A stretch of DNA of 64,000 nucleotides from Hesseltinella vesiculosa (taxonomy: Eukaryota > Mucoromycota > Mucoromycetes > Mucorales > Cunninghamellaceae): assembly GCA_002104935.1 (NCBI GenBank), contig MCGT01000002.1:1364001-1428000 (forward strand), read 5' to 3'. This document shows, piece by piece, positions 10,273 through 20,709 of the stretch (position 1 is the stretch's first letter; every line of letters begins with the position of its first letter). The notes beneath the pieces were generated by a model. The model made no database searches. It was not told where the DNA came from and saw only the letters and a program-made list of their open reading frames with translations. The position numbers and the translations under genes are program-made.

Positions 10273-11112
10273 CCTCGAACAAGATCTTGGCGATTGACAC
10301 TTGTTTCAAACACTCCTTTTCACTAGAGAATAGAAAAGATCTGGAAAACATATTTTTATCTTCTTGATTTGTGTGCAAGTTTTTTTTTTTTCGTGTTCTG
10401 GATGCCAGTTAAAAAAGGGGCAAGCGCCTTCCTTTAAGCTGGATTTTTTTTTTCCTGTAGGAACACGGCGTCGCTCAAAAATTCCTAATAAGACTTGTTT
10501 TTGCCGTTTTTTTCTTTTTTATGCTGTGATCTGGTATGTCGATGCGCGCCTATTGTCGAGACTTCCCCCTCTTTCTCAATTTTCTGTTGTTTGGAACGTG
10601 GCGTAAAATGAAAATGCTAGGGGTAAAAAAAAAAATTATACATCTCCTCATTTCAGAAAATGAGCGGGCCAATGACATTCTTGTGATCGCCAAAATGAAT
10701 GGTAATGCTTTTTGTCATTGACAAAGTCTATTTTTTATTGTAGCACATTTTTCGGTCGAGGTCTTTCAGTCGGTGGCGGAGGCTGAAACCCGCTAACCAG
10801 CCAGCATGACAGTATCGCATTGGTAAAAAATTGAACTTGAAATTTGGACAAGCAATTTAATCTTTATGATCTCCTTCTGGTACCAGAACTCTGATCTTCT
10901 GTAAATCATCTTGCACCATGTAAAGTTGGTGAACTGAGCCTGACCAATTTTTTTTTCTCGGAGGGCGCGCATTTTTAATTTTTTCAAAAAAGGAGCTCCG
11001 TACTCATCTCTCCTTTTTTTTTTTTTTTTTTTTTTTGGTATATTCAAAGACAGCAAGCCGTCTTTCTAGCAGAGATACGGTGATCATGGAAAAGCTTATC
11101 ATACTTGTTTAT
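10273..11112. other. intergenic, no gene recognised
   Basis: T-rich sequence with several homopolymers, including a T22 run ending at 11036. No coding region is supported. Confidence 0.4.
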
Positions 11113-11979
11113 TTAATTGCTGGGTGGGAAGCCCAAGGAAGCATCAGAACTGCTGGTGCCGGAATTACTGCTCTTGATTTTTTTGTTTTTCTTGCTCTTC
11201 TTTGGCTTGACAGCTTCGGTATTGCTCGCGTCAGAATTCATAGCTTCTGAATCGGTTGCTTCAGAGTTGCCGGCCTCAGAGTTACCAGCATCGGAATTGC
11301 CTGCTTCGGAATTGCTTGCATCGGAATTGCCTGCATCGGAATTGCCTGCTTCAGAGTTCCCTGCATCTGCACCATTGAGGTTGCTCATGTTATCAGAGTT
11401 GCTGTGCATGGAGTTGCTGATGTTGCCTTCATTGGTAGTGGTAGCTGGTGGAGATGACGCGGCATTTGGACCTTGTTCTGTTGTGAGAGGGACATTCGTG
11501 TTTTGTGAAGTGGGGTCGGTGGAGATGCAGTCGCAAGCATACATACCGGCAGCAACTGCCTTGCAGCCAGTGGCTGTAAATCCAGCGTTTCCAGTGGGGT
11601 TGAACCCAAGGCATACAATTGGTAGAGAAGCAACAGCTGACATCGACACTGGCAATGATGCTGGCATGCTAGGCATTGACATTGGTATAGGTAAGGGGGC
11701 TGACACCATTGGTCCAGCCATAGGCATTGGCATAGGTGCAGCCATAGGCATGGGCATAGGTACAGGAGCGGGTGGAGAATTAACTGTAAATTCTGGGTTG
11801 ATCATACCTGGTTGCTGAGACATTTGCATTGGTCCACCGTACATATAATTTGGTTCACCATACGGGAATGGTGAAGAAGCTCCTTGGCGAGCCTCTAGCT
11901 TTGCACTGAATGTTGGGCGGGCCAGTAGACCAGGCATAAACATCGAGATTACTGTTGCGAGCCATAGAGCTTGGACCAT
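11113..11979 (-). CDS. long secreted SSP-7: module embedded in low-complexity arms
   Basis: A 288-residue intronless protein. The start at 11979 fits the family leader (MVQALWLATVISMF...LLA). The frame is open further upstream but that stretch is lysine-rich and lacks a leader. After LEARQ comes a Met/Pro/Ala-rich segment with repeated PMPM units (about residues 45-120). One complete module follows (LPIVCLG, GFTATGC, YACDC). Then comes a Ser/Thr/Asn-rich region, about ten copies of a five-residue repeat of the AGNS(D/E) type, and a tail with a lysine cluster (KPKKSKKNKK). Only the leader and module are shared with SSP-1 to SSP-6. The extended arms suggest a cell-wall or matrix role, but this is inference. 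Confidence 0.75.
   Translation of the reverse strand: MVQALWLATVISMFMPGLLARPTFSAKLEARQGASSPFPYGEPNYMYGGPMQMSQQPGMINPEFTVNSPPAPVPMPMPMAAPMPMPMAGPMVSAPLPIPMSMPSMPASLPVSMSAVASLPIVCLGFNPTGNAGFTATGCKAVAAGMYACDCISTDPTSQNTNVPLTTEQGPNAASSPPATTTNEGNISNSMHSNSDNMSNLNGADAGNSEAGNSDAGNSDASNSEAGNSDAGNSEAGNSEATDSEAMNSDASNTEAVKPKKSKKNKKIKSSNSGTSSSDASLGFPPSN
11230..11372 (-). repeat. 15-bp coding minisatellite in SSP-7
   Basis: Imperfect 15-base units (on the plus strand of the type GAATTGCCTGCATCG) encode the (D/E)AGNS five-residue repeat. Unit number is likely to vary between strains. Confidence 0.75.
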
Positions 11980-12025
11980 GATTTTTTTTTCGGGGTTGGA
12001 TCGGTTGTTAAGGAAAAAAAGGCTT

Positions 12026-12062
12026 GGTTTTTTATACGTTCTTTTTTTTTTTTTTTTTTTTT
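12026..12062 (-). promoter_or_regulatory. SSP-7 core promoter: A-tract plus TATA box
   Basis: On the minus strand an A21 run is followed by GAACGTATAAAAAACC about 50-60 bases upstream of the start codon. Confidence 0.5.
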
Positions 12063-13650
12063 GCAAAGGCTTTAAGTTAAAAATCACTCTCCTTTTTACT
12101 GTCTCATAGCGGAGATCGTCCCTTATATTTTGCTTCTTCATTTCATGCAAGCTTCCAGTCCCTGTTTAAAGGGGTAGATGAACATGCCAGTGGGCCTGCT
12201 CTCCAAGAACGACTCAATATCTCTTTATGTCATTTTCTAATGCCCCTCTGGCTCGGCCTCTATTAAACACGAGAGATTGTCTTGGACAAGATGTCTAGAC
12301 TTCTTCAAAACTTATGCAAACCTGCTTTTTTTTTGGTTACTTTAAATTTTTTTTTTTTTACAACTCCTTGTCAACTTCAAATGAGTACAAATTCGGTAAC
12401 ATCTTTTCCATTTGTGTTGAGGATCTGTGACTGGATGTACCAAGGGGTGGCAAATTTCCTCTCCCTTTGTCTTTTTTCATTGTCAATTCACAGTTCACCA
12501 GGCAGGATCCATTGTCTCATTTTTTTGGTTATAGCTTTCGCTTCGCTAGGGAGAGACAGCAATGGGCGTGTAGCTGTAAACTTGCTCAAAACCATTTCTC
12601 ATGATTTTGTGGCTGTGTGCGCGAATTGACTTGACCAATTTTGCACTGTGATTTTTCATCAGATGGCCTGGGGATCCCCCGGTAAAAATGACCGATTTTT
12701 CATTTTTTTTAGCTGACGATTCGGAGGTGTCAAAACCGAAACCTGTCAAAAATCGGCTGGGTGACCTTCACGAATGGACTTGATTTTCTCAGCATCATCA
12801 TCATTCATGCATTTGCGCTCTCACGCGACATTCACATCGATACAATCACTCAAACCTGTTGTGCAGCAGTTAGTTTTTTTTTTAACAAAGAAATTAATGC
12901 GGCCAGTTTCAATCTCCGCACAGCTCGATCAATACTGTACCTGGCCAGTGCATGCAGCCATTGGTCATCAGGGAAGGCAGTCCTCGCCCCTAAAAAAAAG
13001 ACGAGAATCCATTTCCAAAGCATCCAAAAGTCCCAAACGATGTAGAAGTATCAGTGCTGTGATCATCTTGATCAATGCCGCGCTTAACAAAAGGCCCAAG
13101 AGAACACCTACTTTGGTGATGGCCAATGGCAGCATTAGAAACGGCTTCGAGCGCGATGGACTTGCTTTTGTTCACGGCTCAAAAAAGAAAAGCGTGGCAG
13201 CCAACAAATGGCGGCTGAAATGTGGTACTTTGCTAGTTCGTTATCGAAAACTGGTGTCATGCCGGTGGAGAACGGGAAATAGAAAAAAATACGTGTCAAG
13301 TCTCCTGTGAGGGAGATATTATTGACACGCATTTTATGACTGCGTCTCATGCCATGATGGTATGAGGTGTGGAACCCTCTCATGAGGTTTGAAAACAGTG
13401 ACAACAGAAGTAGCCAAAAAAAAAAAAAGCGGTTATCGACTTTGAGCATGTCACTCCTTTTTTTTTTTCACTGCGACTCTTTAAATTTTTACAGTATCAT
13501 CTCTCCCAATTTCTCTTTTACTGTACGACTTCGATCTTGTGCAACCTGACAATTGCTTATGGTTTAAGTGTATTAAACGGGCGGACTCGCCATTATAAAA
13601 ACGAGGGAGGAGTGGGGTATCCAATGTTACAAGAAAAAAAAGGTTCACCG
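12063..13650. other. intergenic with one repeat copy
   Basis: No gene is supported. The only recognisable content is dispersed repeat copy B. A 178-codon open frame over the repeat is low complexity and is not conserved in the other copies. Confidence 0.5.
12595..12960 (+). repeat. dispersed repeat copy B
   Basis: The longest intact alignment partner of copies A and C. It begins near TTTCTCATGATTTTG, contains a GGGGATCCCCC palindrome near 12671, the GATTCGGAGGTGTCAAAAC block and the CATGCATTTGCG block, and ends around CATGCAGCCATTGG. The palindromic core is less perfect in the other copies. Confidence 0.65.
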
Positions 13651-13739
13651 AAATTCAAACACAAGTAAAATAAGAATAAAATAGCAGGTGATCTAGCGCC
13701 ATTGGGAGAGAGTGTGAGTGGTATTGGGAAGGACGGGAG

Positions 13740-15985
13740 CTAATGCCGGGAGGTATTGGAATGGGAGGATGCAGCTGAAAGGGTGGGTGAAGGTTCCTGC
13801 TGGGGGGGACCGGTGGCATCAAGTTGAGAGGCAGTTGGTATATCGATTTCAATGGCATCGTCACCGGACACAGCAAGGGGTTGGGCGTTGGAGGTCACTG
13901 AAGACGAAAAAACATCATTGGCAAGAGAGGTGAAACCCGAAAACAATTGCGACAGCCTGGGGTCGCCATGGCGGAGATTGGTGGAGGAAGACCGTGATGG
14001 CACAACGTCGTCGTCGTCCTCATCGTCGTTCGTGCGGTCGACTAGCTGGGATGCCAGTGAGATTCCTCGGATGAGGGAGCTGCGCCGGCGGCGGTGAGTT
14101 CGGGGGGCAGCAGGCGAAGAGGTATCGTGGTGGTCGGCAAACAATGGCAGATGGAAGGAATGGCTGCCATGGGAATGTATCGTTTGATTGGATGGGTAAG
14201 TGCGCAAGGAAGGCATGAACGAGGTTCCGGTCAATTCGATACTAGAACGCTGGCGATGACCCTGACTGCCCTGGTGAGAAGGAGTCAGCCGAGGGGGAGT
14301 GTCCTCGGCGGTAGGTTCTTCGACAATGGGCGGCAAGGCCGTTTCGGGCGACTCCTCCACACTTGCACGGGGGGTGGAGATGTATTGCGCTTGCGGTTGA
14401 TGAGGAGTGGCACGTTCGTGTTTGTCCGTTTGCAGGGTGATGGCACCTAACCGCTTGTGGCGCTTTGACGTGATCAGGTACACGCCAAGGAATTCAATAG
14501 CACAGCCTGCCATAAATCTATCCGACAATACCGAAAATATGCGTTGGTTACGTTTGCTGACTTTTTTTTTTTTTTTTTTTTTTGTACCTAGACATTTGCT
14601 TAAAGCTCATTCCATCAAAGTCATGGTAGATCACAGCGCTGCCGGTGATGGCTGAGACGGTGAAAAGGACAAACTGGGTTGGGATCACGGCAGTGGAGTC
14701 GAACCGTTGGAGCGCTTTGTTGAGGTATTTGATTTGCAAAATGGCGGTGGCTGCCAGCACAAAAATAAGGATATAGGAAATGGGGTAGCTGTGTTTTAGT
14801 GAAAAAGAGAGAATGGGTGAGGTTGATTTGGGAGGGGGGGTTTTTTTACAAGGATTCTTACGTGAACATGTTGAAAAATGTCAGGCTGAGCAGTGAAGCA
14901 ACGCTCTTGGTACACAGAACTGTATAACCACCTAAAATAAGAAGGATGAGTGGTCTGGTACGTGTTGGTGGGCCAGTAAATTACCATAGATGGCCACCAA
15001 GCCAAGATCCACCAAAATGCTTTGGGATCCGTACCAGGGGGATATGGCGGTTAGACCCATGATGGCTACGCCAGTGACGATAAAGTACACGATGGATTGC
15101 ATTTGGGTCATCGCTTCCAAGACCAATTCAGGGGTCAACTAGAAGAACATGAGAGAACAGTGAGTCTGGCTTGGGGAGGATGGGGGGGATTCTTACGGCG
15201 ATTTCTTGTTCATTGGAACTGAGAACAACAGTGGCTGCGCCAGCAACTGCCAAGACAACGCCCACCAGGTCCCGCTTGCGGAAGGTCTCGTTCAGCATCA
15301 GTGGTGCTAGGATGACATTGGCAACCAGCGTAGTGGTTCCCAATGGTGCAATGGTTGATGCAGGGCAAAACCATAAGCTATAAAAAAGGGGTAAGAGGGA
15401 TAGTCAGGGGAAAGGGGATCTCTGCCAAAAAAAAAGGAGTCTCTTTTGCCCTGGAGAAGTTGCACTTGCCTACAAAATTGCCTACTTCGCCCAAGACCAT
15501 TAGAGTGATTCCGATCCACCAGAGCTTTGACTGCAGGTATTCGCTATCGCCTTGCTGCTGTTCTTGTTGCATGACCATCATAAACTGCTCCAAAGCATCG
15601 TCTCGATCCATGTCTTCGGAAGCTCTTGGCGAAGAATAGCCGTCATCTGGGTAAAATAGATTGCCCGTGGATGCTGAGATCCAGCGTGGAGGTTCGTCGG
15701 TGTTGGCAAAGTAATTGACAATCTGGCGTTCTTGTAGTCTATTGTGCTATTGTCGATGAAGAAGATTAGCATGCGCTTTCATTTCATGAATACCTTACAG
15801 CTAGTTTTTGGACATTGAGGGCCACGGAAATAAGTGCCTGTGTTAAAAAAGGTTAGTTTTCTTTTTGGTTCAGAAGCGCTGTTTCGTTTGTAACCACGTA
15901 CATTTCCACACACAGACACTACAACACCTATAAAGGTGCTAAAGGTCAGATCATTTTCTTTTAACAAAAGAGTAAGGGTGTCCAT
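13740..15985 (-). CDS. NIPA-family (DUF803) magnesium transporter-like protein, 8 exons
   Basis: Exons on the minus strand: 15902-15985, 15799-15837, 15470-15746, 15197-15377, 14985-15138, 14862-14931, 14588-14788, 13740-14517. The protein is about 594 residues. The multi-helix core carries NIPA hallmarks: VALNVQKLA, WWIGITLMVLGEVGNF, GTTTLVANVILAPL, GGYTVLCTKS and FLGVYLITS. A long Ser/His-rich cytosolic tail follows. Family members move Mg2+ or related cations across membranes; the substrate here is inferred. Junction 3/4 is abnormal. With the family-conserved AYGFA reading, the donor is GC (AG|GCAAGT) and exon 4 then lacks one base after GCCC. Alternatively a GT donor four bases on (AA|GTGCAA) keeps the frame but replaces AYGFA. 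The other junctions close exactly. Confidence 0.75.
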
Positions 15986-16616
15986 AGATCTGTAATAAAA
16001 GGCATAAATGGCAAAGGGAAAAAGAAGAGGGAAGAAGGGAAAAAGGCTGGGAAAGGGTGAAAAAAAAGCGGGCAGCAACGCCGCCAGCCTGTGCAACTTT
16101 AATTTTCTGTGCAACCCGACTTTCAATTTTTTGTTTCAAGCTGTCGAAACCTTTTTTTTTTTTTTTTTTTGGCGCGCCATTCATCTTTCCAACACTTGTC
16201 TTTCAAACCGTTCTCTGAGGTGGATGTTCGCGTATACCATGAAGGATGGCTTGGCAATAACGGGCGTGTCACCTCTATTTTTAAACTAGGTCGATCGTTT
16301 TGTATTGGAAGAAAAGGCAAGAGCGTTGATTTGCCATTTTTGGCGGAGCAGCACGAGTGTCTTTTCTTGGAAATGAAAAAAGTGCTTCATTATCTCTCTC
16401 TTTTTCTTTGTTCTCTCTTTGCACATTTCCGTTTACATTTTGCTTTTTGTGATCCTGTTACTATTTATTCTTCATCCATATTAATACGTTTTATATTAGA
16501 GTGAGACCATCCCTCCCCACTCCTCTCTCTATCCTTGTCACTCCTTATTTTGTTTTATTATTTTGATTCCCCCTTCCCCTCCTTAATTCCCTTTTTACTG
16601 ATTATAAAACCATTCC
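15986..16616. other. divergent intergenic region
   Basis: Promoter region between the NIPA-type gene (leftward) and the coiled-coil gene (rightward). It contains a T-run at 16151-16170 and CT-rich sequence just before 16617. No further gene is seen. Confidence 0.4.
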
Positions 16617-17888
16617 ATGAGTGTGCAGGCAACCATTGCTTTTTTGAATGGCTCTTCCGAAAGTATCGACAGCACCATGCCTCCCATGCTTCCCATGAAA
16701 AAAGAATCGCCCCAATCAACGTGGCGAGGTCAACGCACCAACACTGATATGATTGCCGAAGAACTCGTCCAACTGTACCAGGACCTCTTGGATAAGCACG
16801 ACCATGACCAGCTAACGATTAAGAAACTGCAACTTGACGTTGAGATTTTTGAAGGAGACTCGACAAAAGTGCGTGATTACGAAATCCGAGTCGAATACCT
16901 GGCCCAGAAGCTGGAACAGATCACCGAGGAAAAAGAGGCTGCTGAACGCGAGCTTCTTGAGTACAAGAAACAAGCCAGTAGCCTTGTTACACCCCTCTCC
17001 CCCGAGTTCGACCCTGAGGATTACCTGCAGCACCCATCAGGTGAAGACGAAGACATTAAGCTGCAGCTCCCCCCTACCGACAATCAAGACAACGCTCACC
17101 CTCCTCCTGAAGAGGACGATGGCTACTTTGACGGTATCCTGGATGCCTATGACGAACCTGATCGCGAAGAAACCCATGATCAAGAGGTGGTGGAGCAACA
17201 GATGCTAGAATATGAACAAGGTATGCAGCGGGCAATGCAACAGTATGTTCTGGACCTGGAACGTCAGCGGCTACTGAATCGCCAACTCCAATCGGTCATC
17301 GACAAACAAGACAAGTTGATTTCTACTCTCGAAGGCAACCGGCCGGCCTCGGTAGTCAACAATCCTAAGCAAGATCAACAAGAATCTGAGGAAATCCTGC
17401 TTCGACAACAGGTCGACCTGCAGCGTATTGAACTGGAAAGCAAACGCGACCTGCTGACCCAGCTGTTGAACGAGCGAGAAGAATTACTCAAGTCTGTCCA
17501 TGGCAGCCAGTCGACGGATTCCGTCCACCCTTTGTATCGTCACAACTCCAACCGGTCCTCCATTGATATCCTGGCCGAGCTTGCCCAAGTCCCTAATGCA
17601 CGTGATGAAAATGGTGAAGGTGAGGCACGCCGTCCAGCCCGCAACAACGCGGCCGCCGCCGCCGCCATTGACCGAAAACAGTCGCCCACCCCTCCACCTC
17701 GCACCCCGCTTCCCCCTGTGCCCATGACCACAGACAATTCCCCTGCCATTAGCTATTCCCGATCCTCCTCCTTGTCTTCCCCTATCTCTTGGACCTCGCA
17801 AGAACGATCCGTCCGTCAACCAACAAAAGAGATCTATGCCCACCCTCATGACGTTGCTGCCTCACCCAAATCCTTCTGGAAATCATAA
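16617..17888 (+). CDS. predicted coiled-coil protein with proline-rich and Ser-rich C-terminus
   Basis: A single-exon gene of 423 residues. Residues about 42-125 and 185-300 are rich in L/E/Q/K with heptad character (for example ELVQLYQDLLDK and LKDLLTQLLNEREEL-like stretches), separated by an acidic segment with DDGYFDGILDAYDEPD. The C-terminal third has an alanine run, a PPPRTPLPPVP stretch that fits an SH3-binding site, and Ser-rich sequence (RSSSLSS). No catalytic domain is visible. It looks like a scaffold or polarity/trafficking adaptor, but I do not recognise the family. CT-rich sequence precedes the start and AATAAA-like sequence lies near 18072. Confidence 0.7.
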   Translation: MSVQATIAFLNGSSESIDSTMPPMLPMKKESPQSTWRGQRTNTDMIAEELVQLYQDLLDKHDHDQLTIKKLQLDVEIFEGDSTKVRDYEIRVEYLAQKLEQITEEKEAAERELLEYKKQASSLVTPLSPEFDPEDYLQHPSGEDEDIKLQLPPTDNQDNAHPPPEEDDGYFDGILDAYDEPDREETHDQEVVEQQMLEYEQGMQRAMQQYVLDLERQRLLNRQLQSVIDKQDKLISTLEGNRPASVVNNPKQDQQESEEILLRQQVDLQRIELESKRDLLTQLLNEREELLKSVHGSQSTDSVHPLYRHNSNRSSIDILAELAQVPNARDENGEGEARRPARNNAAAAAAIDRKQSPTPPPRTPLPPVPMTTDNSPAISYSRSSSLSSPISWTSQERSVRQPTKEIYAHPHDVAASPKSFWKS

Positions 17889-18583
17889 AAGAGCCACCGT
17901 CTCCTACTCCATTCCCGCATTCCCCTTTCAACCGATGTGTTCCCCCCGCCCTCATTATTTATTTATTTATTGTTTGATCCTTTTCGCAGCATAGACACGA
18001 TTCCATTTTTGTACATTTTTTTCTTTTCTTGACTTCCATTACCCCCTTCTTCCTATTTCATCCACTGCCCCAATAAAAAAAAAAACCCTGGCCCCTCCTA
18101 TCCTTGGTTGTTCTCTTCTTTCGTCACACAGGCACAAAGTTGCAGGAAAGGTTGGAATGCATTTGGAAAAAGAATTGAGGAAATGGAAATTGACCGATGC
18201 CCCGCTGATTCAAACTTGGAAGTTTGGCAGGACAAATTGGGAACAACTTGACGTTTTTGGAACTAGGATCTCAGACAAATGGCAATGGCTGCAATAATAA
18301 AAAAAAAAAAAAAAGTAATTCAGGGTCCACCAGTCCGTATTTTGATCACCTGTTCACCTCATTTTACAACCAAGAAGAGAGAAGAGAACAGAAACGATGG
18401 CCATTCAACTGTGTCAAAGAAGGTGAGAGCCAACGATGTGGGGTAAGTCAACCAATCATGTTTGGGGGGTATAGAAAAAAAAAAAACGAAATTTAAAAGG
18501 CAGCCCGCGCTTTCAAAAAGTGATCAAAAAACACGCAAGGTTTTTTTAGCTTTTCCCTCCTCTTTCTTTTATTCTTTTTGAAA
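17889..18583. other. intergenic, no gene recognised
   Basis: The 3' flank of the coiled-coil gene followed by the T-rich promoter of the DPP III-like gene. Nothing else is supported. Confidence 0.4.
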
Positions 18584-20440
18584 ATGTCTGGTGCTGCTGC
18601 TGCTCGTTCCCTTGCTGATCGTTTAAAGCGCTTTACATTGTACAAGTGCGGTGCTGATTTGTCACATCTGTCCAAGCATGAACATACCGCTCTGAAGCAT
18701 TTGATGCAAGCTGCCAAACTGGTCGATGACATTTTCTACCGTCAATTGTGGACTGGTGCCACCGAGCTTCGTCAAAAGATCTCACAAGGCAACAATCAAG
18801 AACTCAAGGATCTGTTTGACGTCTACAAGGTAATTGAACGCTCGTGAGAGACATCAGAAGAAAGAAAAAAAAAATCAAAGCCGACGTTCTCACGACCTTC
18901 CTTTTCAAGGGCCCCTGGGCTGGCGATGACCATGACTATCCTTTTGTGGAGGGGGTGCCTAAGCGACCCGACGGTGCTAACTACTACCCTGAAGATATGA
19001 CCAAGGAAGAATTTGTGGCCTTTGTGGATGGCCTAACGCCAGACCAAGCCGACCAGGCCAAGAGCTTCTACACAGTCATTCGACGGGACGATGCTGGTGC
19101 TCTCAAGGTGGTTCCTTTTGCCGACGAATACAAGGATCTTTTGGGCCCTCTGGGTGAACAGATGCTCAAGGCTGCTGATGAATTAGAAAAGGATGACGGC
19201 ATTGCCCAATTGCAGCAAAGCGAGCCTGGCGCCACCTCCATTGCCCAATTCTTGCGGTCGCGTGCTGCTGCCTTCAAGTCCAACGACTACATCCCTTCAG
19301 AAGAAGACTGGCTTCATTTGGGCAAGTTCAACAACCTGGAGGTGACCCTGGGACCCTATGAAACCTATGCCGATGTCATCAACAGCTTCAAATCGTCGTA
19401 TGAATGCTACATTCACGTGCGCGACCCCCATGCCTCCAAGTTGCTGGAGAAATTTTCGGATCTGCAGTATGCTGAAGACCATTTGCCAGTGCCTGACCAA
19501 TACAAGAACAAGGAATTGATCCCTGCTCCCATTGCCGTTGTCAATCAGCTGTATGCTGGTGGCGATGTTGCTGTAAGTTTGTCACGCGACTGTTTCAAAA
19601 ATGGCTCATTGTTTTTTTTCTGCTCAGGTTCCAATGACGGCTGCTTACAACTTACCCAATGATGAAAAGGCTATTGCCAAGGCTGGTAGTAAACTTGTGT
19701 TGATCAAAAATGTGCAAGAAGGCAAGTTCAAGTATGTTTTGACCCCCATTGCTGAGCAAGTGCTGTGCCTCGACCAGATGCAATACCTGGACAAGAGTGC
19801 TTTCACCACTCATATTTTGTTGCACGAAGTATGTCACTCCAACGGCCCCCATCACACCTTGGATGGTCACCCTGTCCGAACAAAGCTCAAGGAACATCAC
19901 TCTGCCTTTGAAGAAGCCAAGGCTGGTAATTGAAAGTGGGCCGTGATCGAGGGGTCTACTCACTTTTTTTTCTCCATAGATATTGCTGGTTTGTTTGTTT
20001 CCGACTTGATGATCAAGAAGGGTGTGATCGATGATGTGTCCCAGCAGCAATTCTGGGTCACCTTTTTGGCTTCTGCTTTCCGAAGCATCCGTTTTGGTAT
20101 CCAAGAAGCTCATGGTTTTGGCCAGGTAAACCAAAGAGATAAAATAGAAAACGCACGAGCTGACCTACTTTGTTACAGATCATGCAATTGAACTACCTGG
20201 TTGCCAAGGGTGGTTTTACGTTCGACGATGAAAGCCGGTTCCGTGTGGACTTTGACAAGATTGAGCACGCTGTGTCGGACTTGACCCGAGATATTCTTAT
20301 CCTTCAAGGGGATGGTGACAAGGACGCTGTAGATGCCTTTGCTAAGCAGTACGGTAGCATTGAGCCAGCGACAAGGGTTGCTTTGGATCGCATTGATCAT
20401 GCTGGTAAGTTCCCAGGCCAAAAAGCCTAGTTGGAAATTC

Positions 20441-20476
<36 letters not shown>

Positions 20477-20528
20477 AGGTATTCCCGTTGATATCCGCCC
20501 TCATTATACCTTGGAGGACGATTTTTAA
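18584..20528 (+). CDS. dipeptidyl peptidase III-like metallopeptidase (M49-related), 6 exons
   Basis: Exons: 18584-18829, 18910-19572, 19628-19925, 19980-20125, 20179-20404, 20479-20528. These encode 542 residues, and all junctions are GT-AG and in frame. The zinc site is ILLHEVCHSNGP (His369, Glu370, His373) with the third ligand region FEEAKAD (about 398-403). Classical DPP III has HEXXGH with an extra residue. Here it is a plain HEXXH with HxxGP, as in the shorter M49-like proteins of plants, bacteria and fungi, some of which are fused to a Nudix domain; no Nudix domain is present here. The expected role is release of N-terminal dipeptides or a related peptidase function in the cytosol. 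The start at 18584 is the first ATG. Confidence 0.75.
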
Positions 20529-20709
20529 GGCGGATGGTAATAAAGCACAATTTTTTTTTTCGGTGACACCAGCTCCTCATTTGCATGATGCCCTGCCACG
20601 TACTTGGTGGCCGTCGGGCTTGAAATCCAAAGGGAGGTGTATCCGCCCGTTCTTTTTCCATTTCTTTTCTTTTCTTTTCTTTTCTTTTTTCAAAACAAAC
20701 TCAATCTCG

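Noticed and set aside
11117..11818. 233-codon open frame antisense to SSP-7
   Set aside because: It exists because the repeats of SSP-7 are open on both strands. It has no leader or recognisable domain, while the opposite strand has the family leader and module.
12774..13310. 178-codon ORF over repeat copy B
   Set aside because: Same reason: no conservation among copies and no domain.
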